Assembly (NCBI RefSeq): GCF_900105395.1
Contig: NZ_LT629775.1
Span: 1,240,001-1,304,000 of the forward strand
DNA length: 64,000 bases
Source of the DNA: Streptomyces sp. TLI_053
Lineage (GTDB): Bacteria > Actinomycetota > Actinomycetes > Streptomycetales > Streptomycetaceae
Direction of reading: 5' to 3'
Part shown: positions 58,985 through 64,000 of the stretch, piece by piece
How the letters are laid out: every line of letters begins with the position of its first letter
Position numbering within the stretch: the first letter of the stretch is position 1
Translations under genes and position numbers: made by a program
Notes under the pieces: generated by a model
Told to the model about the DNA's origin: nothing
The model's database searches: none
Seen by the model: the letters and a program-made list of their open reading frames with translations, nothing else

Positions 58985-60250
58985 ATGGCCCTGCTACCGG
59001 AACCCGTGGTCGGCCTGCTGCGCCGCGCCGCCCGTGAACCCTTCGCCGTCCAGACCGCGCGGGCGACCGTCGCCGCCACCCTCTCCTACGTGGTGGCGAC
59101 CTGGCTCAGCAGCGAACCGGCCCCCCTGACGGCCCCGCTCACCGCGCTGCTGGTGGTCCAGGTCACCGTCTACTCGACCCTCACCACCAGCATCCGCCGG
59201 GTGAACTCGGTGGTCGTCGGCGTACTGATCGCGATCGGCTTCAGCGCGGTGGTCGGCCTCTCCTGGTGGAGCCTCGGGCTGATCATCCTGGCCTCGCTGG
59301 TGATCGGCCGGTTCGTCCGGGTGGACGAGTTCGTCCAGGAGGTCGCGATCAGCGCGATGCTGATCCTGGGGGTCACCAAACTCGCCTCCCAGGCCTGGGA
59401 CCGTGTGCTGGAGACCCTGATCGGCGCGAGTGTCGGCCTGCTCTTCAACCTGGTGTTCGCCCCACCGGTCTGGGTGGACACCGCCGGTGAGTCGATCGAG
59501 GACCTGGCCCGCCGGGCCCGGCACCTGCTGCTCGACCTCGCCGAGCAGCTGGGCCGGCCCACCGCCGTCGCGGACGCCGCCGAACGGCTGCACGAGGCCC
59601 GCCGGCTCGACCAGGCGATCGCCGACGTCGACGCCGCGCTGCGCCAGGCCGAGGACAGCCTCCGGTTCAACCCCCGGATCAGTGAGGGGCTGCTGTCCCG
59701 GCTGGTGCTGCGCACCGGTCTGGACACCCTGGAGATCTGCGTGGTGGTGATCCGTGTCATCTCGCGCTCGCTCACCGACCTCGCCAAACGGCGCGGGCCC
59801 GGCGAGCCACTGGTGGCGCCGGGCCTCGCGGTGGCGATGGAGGAACTGCTCGCCCATGTCGGCGGCGCGCTGGTGAGCTTCGCCGTGCTGGTCACCACCC
59901 AGGTCAGCCGGAACGCCGAGGAGGCCGAGGAACGGCTCACCGCTGAGCTGACCGCCGCCTGGGCGAGCCGGGAGAACGTGGCCCGACTGCTGCTGGAGCA
60001 GGTCCGCGCGGACCCGGAGTCCTGGCACCTGCTCGGATCGCTGCTGACCGAGGTCGACCGGATCCTCGACGAACTGGACCTGGAGCACCGCTCGCGGCGG
60101 CTGATGGAGGAGCTGGACCGGGCTTCGGTGGCGGGCCGGGAGCGATTCTCCCGGCTGGGCCGGCTGCGCCGCTGGCTCCGCGGCGAGCGCCCCGTCCTCG
60201 CCCGGGTCCGCCGACGGCGCGCGAAGCCCCCGGCGGGTGCCCGGGGCTGA
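58985..60250 (+). CDS. FUSC/aromatic-acid-exporter-like membrane protein
   Basis: The 421-residue protein has a membrane half: TVAATLSYVVATWL, then LTALLVVQVTVYSTL, VVVGVLIAIGFSAVVGLSWW, LIILASLVIGRFV and ISAMLILGVTKL, to about residue 150. A long soluble coiled half rich in Ala, Glu and Arg follows (LHEARRLDQAIADVDAALRQAEDSL and others). This is the FUSC/ArAE layout with one bundle. It may export aromatic acids or be structural. AAGGAGG lies seven bases before the ATG at 58985. It follows the mannose synthase with a 63-base gap and may be co-transcribed with it. Confidence 0.85.
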   Translation: MALLPEPVVGLLRRAAREPFAVQTARATVAATLSYVVATWLSSEPAPLTAPLTALLVVQVTVYSTLTTSIRRVNSVVVGVLIAIGFSAVVGLSWWSLGLIILASLVIGRFVRVDEFVQEVAISAMLILGVTKLASQAWDRVLETLIGASVGLLFNLVFAPPVWVDTAGESIEDLARRARHLLLDLAEQLGRPTAVADAAERLHEARRLDQAIADVDAALRQAEDSLRFNPRISEGLLSRLVLRTGLDTLEICVVVIRVISRSLTDLAKRRGPGEPLVAPGLAVAMEELLAHVGGALVSFAVLVTTQVSRNAEEAEERLTAELTAAWASRENVARLLLEQVRADPESWHLLGSLLTEVDRILDELDLEHRSRRLMEELDRASVAGRERFSRLGRLRRWLRGERPVLARVRRRRAKPPAGARG

Positions 60251-60276
60251 GCCCGCAGGCTGCCCGGACCTGTGCC

Positions 60277-60750
60277 TCACCCCTCGGCGGCGTCCAGCAG
60301 CTGCTGGATGTCGATCCGGCGCATCTGCAGCATCGCCGTGGTGACCCGGGCGGCCTTGGCCCGGTCCGGGTCGGAGACCAGGTCGATCAGCACCTGCGGG
60401 GTGATCTGCCAGGACAGGCCCCAGCGGTCCTTGAGCCAGCCGCAGGGCCCCTCCTGGCCGCCGCCCTCCAGCAGGGCCGCCCAGAGCCGGTCCACCTCCG
60501 CCTGGTCGTCGCAGTGCACCTGGAGCGAGACCGCCTCGGTGAACGGGAAGAGCGGCCCGCCGTTGAGGGCCACGTACGGGCGGCCGCCGAGTTCGAAGGC
60601 GACCGTCAGCACGGTGCCGGGGGTGCCCGGACCGGCCTCGGTGTAGTGGGTGACGGCGGTGATCCGGGAGTCGGGGACGACCGAGGTGTAGTACCGGACG
60701 GCTTCCTCGGCCTGGTCGTCGAACCAGAGACAGGGTGTGATCTGCTGCAT
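60277..60750 (-). CDS. VOC protein of the PhnB/3-demethylubiquinone-like group
   Basis: The 157-residue protein opens QQITPCLWFDDQAEEAVRYYTSVVP, the standard start of the PF06983 group. It has ALNGGPLFPFTEAVSLQVHC in the middle, where metal binding would occur, and ends with DRAKAARVTTAMLQMRRIDI, also a family mark. Its biochemical role is unknown. It is convergent with the FUSC-like gene and separated from the second phospholipase by 92 bases. Confidence 0.9.
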   Translation of the reverse strand: MQQITPCLWFDDQAEEAVRYYTSVVPDSRITAVTHYTEAGPGTPGTVLTVAFELGGRPYVALNGGPLFPFTEAVSLQVHCDDQAEVDRLWAALLEGGGQEGPCGWLKDRWGLSWQITPQVLIDLVSDPDRAKAARVTTAMLQMRRIDIQQLLDAAEG

Positions 60751-60842
60751 GGGCCGACGGTAGCCGCGGGCCCGGCCGTCCCCGGGCGCGCCACGCCACG
60801 GCCGGGGGGACCGGCCGCGGCGTGGCGCGCGAGGATCCGGAC

Positions 60843-62852
60843 TCAGTGCACCCAGCCCGCGTACCGCCGGGTGAAGCGCTGGCCGGTGGCGGCGGTGACC
60901 ACCACGTCGTAGCGGCCCTGCTTGTCCAGCGGCCAGACCAGGTTGCTCTGCTTGCCCGGCCGGACCCAGACGGTCTGCGCGGTGCCGGCGAAGTCGTTCG
61001 GCACGGCGGTGAAGCAGACGTCGGTCATGCCGTCGTTGACGAGCTGGAGCGTCAGCCGCTTGGAGCCGGACAGGTCGGCGGTGACGATCGGCACCGCGAT
61101 GTCGTTCTGGCCGGACGGCTGCTCGGCGGTGCCCTGGCCGTCGCGGACCACGGTGCCGGCGAAGCGGCGGACGAAGCCGTCCGGGCCGTGCACGGTGAAG
61201 TCGTAGCGGCCGTTGGTCTTCGCGGCCTCCCAGACGTAGGTGGCCGAGGCGCCCGGGGCCACGGTGAACGGCGTCCCGGCGAAGGGCTGCACGATGTTCG
61301 GGTAGACCGTGTACGGGAAGGCCACCGAGCCGTCGTTGCTCATCGTGCAGGTGACCCGGCCGGTGAGTCGGTCCACCTCCGCCTCGGCCCAGGGCTGGTA
61401 GGGCAGGTGGCGGTGCGGGCGGTCGCCCCGCTCGGGCACCGGCATGGACTGGGCGCCGACGGCGGGCAGCTGCACGCCGGGGAGCTTGGTGCCCGCGTCG
61501 GCCTTCGCCATCAGGGCGTTGGTGTCCGGCAGTTGCGGGATCGACTGGTCCGGGGCAGCGAAGTCGAAGCAGCTGGTGAGGTCGCCGCAGACGGCGCGGC
61601 GCCAGGCCGAGATGTTGGGCTCGGCCACACCGGTGACCTGCTCCATGAAGCGCAGCACGGAGGTGTGGTCGAAGACCTGGGAGTTGACCCAGCCGCCGCG
61701 CGACCAGGGCGAGGCGACCCAGAGCGGGACGCGGTTGCCGAGACCGATGGCGCGGCCCTGGGTGAACTCCTCCGGGGTGCCCGGCTCGGGGGTGGGCGGA
61801 ACCATGTGGTCGAAGTAGCCGTCGTTCTCGTCGTACATGACCAGGAAGACGGTGTGCCGCCACACGTCCGGGTTGGACATCAGCGACTGCAGGGCCTGGT
61901 TCACCCAGTGCGCGCCGTACGCCGGTCCGGCCTCCGGGTGCTCGGAGAAGAGGTACGGCGCGACCAGCCAGGAGATGGTCGGTAGGGTGCCGTCCTTGCA
62001 GTGCGCGTCGAAGGCCGCCGGGTCGAACTTGGTCATCGCGTTGATGTAACGCGGGTCGTCCTTCGGGAAGTTGTGGAACTGCTTGAAGTACGAGAGCGCG
62101 TTGTCGTCGTAGTCGCCGGTGCGGTCGTCCTTGCTGGGGTTGTGGTAGACCCGCCAGGTGACGCCCGCCGACTGGAGGCGCTCGGCGTAGGTGGTCCAGT
62201 CGGCGACCGGGTTGTCGGTGACCGGGGTGTTGTCGATCCACGGGCCGGTGGTGCCGTCCCGGCCGGGGCCGGAGGTGCCGGTCCACAGGTAGAGCCGGTT
62301 GGGATCGGTCGGCCCGGCCAGCGAGGTGAAGTAGGCGTCGCACAGGGTGAAGGCGTCGGCCAGCGCGTACTGGTAGGGGATGTCCTCACGGGTGAAGTAC
62401 CCCATGGTGCGCTCGCCCTTGGCAGCGATCCACTTGTTCATCGCGCCGTTGTTGATGGCCTGGTGACCGGTGGCCCAGTCGTGCGGCAGGCCGCCGGCGT
62501 TCTGCGCGTTGTACTTCGAGGTGTCCATCCGGTACGGCAGCATCACATTGCCGTCGCTGCGGCGCGGGTCCGGCTGGCGGAACACGTCGGTGCCGTCGGG
62601 GAACTGCAGCCCCTGCTTGTCACCGAAGCCGCGCACGCCGTTGAGAGCGCCGAAGTAGTGGTCGAAGCTGCGGTTCTCCTGCATCAGCACCACGACGTGC
62701 TTGACGTCCTTGATGGTGCCGGTGAGGCGGGCCGGCGCGGCGGCGGGCTGGGTGGGCGCGGCCTGGGCCGGGGTGCCCTGGAGGCCGGTCAGGGCGGCGG
62801 CGCCGGCGGCCGCGGTGGCGCCGACGAAGGTGCGGCGGGAGAGCTCGGACAT
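60843..62852 (-). CDS. Tat-exported phospholipase C (phosphocholine type), second copy
   Basis: The 669-residue protein has a twin-arginine signal (LSRRTFVGATAAAGAAAL) and the phosphoesterase core with HVVVLMQENRSFDHYFGALNG near residue 51, VTWRVYHNPS, and LVMYDENDGYFDHMVPP near 357. Two C-terminal DUF756-like domains follow (about 490-669). The length is normal for the family, in contrast to the 1040-residue paralogue at 32070. It should hydrolyse phospholipids outside the cell. The start at 62850-62852 follows GAAAGG. It lies 14 bases after an endonuclease/exonuclease/phosphatase-fold gene and is probably in an operon with it. Confidence 0.9.
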   Translation of the reverse strand: MSELSRRTFVGATAAAGAAALTGLQGTPAQAAPTQPAAAPARLTGTIKDVKHVVVLMQENRSFDHYFGALNGVRGFGDKQGLQFPDGTDVFRQPDPRRSDGNVMLPYRMDTSKYNAQNAGGLPHDWATGHQAINNGAMNKWIAAKGERTMGYFTREDIPYQYALADAFTLCDAYFTSLAGPTDPNRLYLWTGTSGPGRDGTTGPWIDNTPVTDNPVADWTTYAERLQSAGVTWRVYHNPSKDDRTGDYDDNALSYFKQFHNFPKDDPRYINAMTKFDPAAFDAHCKDGTLPTISWLVAPYLFSEHPEAGPAYGAHWVNQALQSLMSNPDVWRHTVFLVMYDENDGYFDHMVPPTPEPGTPEEFTQGRAIGLGNRVPLWVASPWSRGGWVNSQVFDHTSVLRFMEQVTGVAEPNISAWRRAVCGDLTSCFDFAAPDQSIPQLPDTNALMAKADAGTKLPGVQLPAVGAQSMPVPERGDRPHRHLPYQPWAEAEVDRLTGRVTCTMSNDGSVAFPYTVYPNIVQPFAGTPFTVAPGASATYVWEAAKTNGRYDFTVHGPDGFVRRFAGTVVRDGQGTAEQPSGQNDIAVPIVTADLSGSKRLTLQLVNDGMTDVCFTAVPNDFAGTAQTVWVRPGKQSNLVWPLDKQGRYDVVVTAATGQRFTRRYAGWVH

Positions 62853-62866
62853 CGCGAACTGGCCTT

Positions 62867-64000
62867 TCAGAGCTGGAAGGTGGCGACCGCGGCGGCGGTG
62901 TCGGACGGCCACTGGTTGGCGGCGAGGGCGGCCGGGTCGGCGGCGGTGGCCGGCCAGTCGGCGACCAGCGTGTGCGCCTCGACGAGCCGCAGCCTGCCCC
63001 GGTACAGCACGTAGTCGATCCGGTCCTGCGGCTCGGCCTTGCCGGCGGCGCGCTGCTTGCGGACCGGCGACCAGGTGGTGCCGGGGGCCTTCACCGGGTC
63101 CCGGTTCTCCTCACGGAAGGTGTCGGTGAGTCCGGCCGCCTGGAGGGTGGTGGTGACCGGCCAGGCGAGCGCCCCGGCTCCGCCGTGCGCGGCGGCGGTG
63201 GCGGCCGTCCAGTCGAGGTGCGAGGGCGAGGACAGCGCGCCGGCGAGCACCACCGGGGCGCCCGCGGCGGCGTCGGCGGTGACGGCGGCGGCCAGCGCCC
63301 GCGCCTGCCGGAGCCGGGCCGAGGCGTTCTCGGTGTCGAGGACCTGCGCGGCGGTGCGGCCGTCCTGGACGGCGTACGGGCCGTAGTCGGACTCATCGAG
63401 GTGCGCGGTCCAGACCCGGACGGCGCGGCCGCCGGGCAGCTGCACGGTCGCCCCGGCGGCGGGCAGTTCGGCGGTGGCCGGGGTGACGGCGGTCAGCGGG
63501 TAGCGGCTGAGCAGGCCGACGCTGCCGGCGCTCTGGTGGGCGTACCAGCCGAGGGCGTCGGCCAGCGCCTGGGCGGCCTTGCCGGCCGTCTCCTGGAGCG
63601 CGAGCACGTCCAGGCCCTGGGCCAGCACGACCCGCAGCTGCTTCTCGAGGGCGTCGGTGAAGGCGGCACCGGCGTTGGCGAGGTTCCAGCTCGCGACCTT
63701 GAGCCGGGGCGCGGTGGCCGGGTCCACGACCGGGAGCAGCACGGTGACGGTGTCGGTGGCTCCGGCGCTGTCCTTGACGCCGACGACCAGGACCTCGGGG
63801 GTGCGCGGCGCGGCGCCGCCCGGCGCGGTGCCGGTGACGGTGCCGTCGGCGGCGACCGCGAGCCAGGCCGGTCCGGAGATCTTGCGGAAGGCCGCGCTGC
63901 CGGCCGGGTTGCCGGCGGGGCGGGCCCAGAGGCCGCCGAGCTTGACGGTGACGGCCGCGCCGGGGGCGACGGGGGTGGCGGTGAGGGAGTCCACCACGGC
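62867..64000 (-). CDS. Endonuclease/exonuclease/phosphatase-fold protein, N-terminus beyond the window
   Basis: The visible 378 codons end in an EEP domain: LKVASWNLANAG near the middle, VLALQETAGKAAQAL (catalytic Glu), VRVWTAHLDESDYG, APVVLAGALSSPSHLDW, and RIDYVLYRGR near the end with the Asp. The part before it is a beta-rich Ig-like domain (GPAWLAVAADGTVTGTAPGG). Relatives are secreted DNases or phosphodiesterases, and the neighbour is an exported phospholipase C, so extracellular phosphate scavenging is plausible. The expected Asn-His in the AGD-N motif is replaced by AGALSSP, so activity is uncertain. The 5' end is off the window. Confidence 0.8.
   Translation of the reverse strand, partial: AVVDSLTATPVAPGAAVTVKLGGLWARPAGNPAGSAAFRKISGPAWLAVAADGTVTGTAPGGAAPRTPEVLVVGVKDSAGATDTVTVLLPVVDPATAPRLKVASWNLANAGAAFTDALEKQLRVVLAQGLDVLALQETAGKAAQALADALGWYAHQSAGSVGLLSRYPLTAVTPATAELPAAGATVQLPGGRAVRVWTAHLDESDYGPYAVQDGRTAAQVLDTENASARLRQARALAAAVTADAAAGAPVVLAGALSSPSHLDWTAATAAAHGGAGALAWPVTTTLQAAGLTDTFREENRDPVKAPGTTWSPVRKQRAAGKAEPQDRIDYVLYRGRLRLVEAHTLVADWPATAADPAALAANQWPSDTAAAVATFQL

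Noticed and set aside
1..64000. tRNA, rRNA, integrase, attachment sites or prophage genes
   Set aside because: None was seen on reading both strands. The only mobile-element trace is the transposase scrap at 5907-6005.

Overview
The window is very GC-rich DNA with dense, codon-biased genes and many STM/SCO-type families. It looks like a chromosomal segment of a Streptomyces or Kitasatospora species; the genus cannot be fixed from the sequence alone. Both ends cut a gene: a LuxR-type regulator on the left and an endonuclease/exonuclease/phosphatase-fold protein on the right. I saw no tRNA, rRNA, CRISPR array, prophage or intact insertion sequence, only one transposase scrap at 5907-6005.

Region 1 (1-13.5 kb) is mixed housekeeping and accessory. 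It has a CorA magnesium channel behind an M-box riboswitch and a proline/arginine-rich upstream reading frame, an ATP-grasp ligase, and an alpha/beta hydrolase behind what looks like an antibiotic-type attenuator leader. It also holds a methyltransferase, a DinB protein, an acyltransferase, a PAP2-diacylglycerol-kinase fusion, an unexported solute-binding-like protein, a small secreted protein, a DUF6745 pair and an SCO2400-type membrane protein.

Region 2 (13.8-20.4 kb) is a tight six-gene operon of the STM4011-STM4015 families. It contains two tandem leucine-rich-repeat-like STM4015 proteins, an ATP-grasp STM4014, a sulfatase-fold STM4013, and two radical SAM enzymes (STM4012, STM4011). The last four genes overlap by 1-4 bases. 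I know of no experimentally defined function for this set, and it is my main candidate for an undescribed system.

Region 3 (20.5-35.2 kb) contains a glyoxalase-fold protein, a divergent ohrR/ohr pair with its operator, an SHOCT protein, an unexported GH16-type hydrolase, a CBS-BON protein, an NAD(P)-binding DUF2867-type protein and an MMPL exporter with MarR. It ends with three tandem small secreted proteins that share a promoter block, and a Tat-exported phospholipase C with an unusual C-terminal extension.

Region 4 (35.7-57.3 kb) holds nonribosomal peptide synthetase genes. Three plus-strand genes are C-A-PCP, C-A-PCP-TE-MFS (an enzyme-exporter fusion with a cysteine-type thioesterase) and C-A-PCP. 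About 6 kb later there is a minus-strand A-PCP-C gene whose adenylation domain resembles acyl/aryl-activating enzymes. Between them lie two TetR regulators, a secreted SRPBCC protein, a GNAT acetyltransferase flanked by a copy of the TetR 3' end, an O-methyltransferase-like enzyme and an NmrA-like protein.

Region 5 (57.7-64 kb) holds a GlsB/YeaQ membrane protein, a polyprenol-phosphate mannose synthase, a FUSC-like membrane protein, a VOC protein, and a second Tat-exported phospholipase C 14 bases downstream of the truncated phosphatase-fold gene.
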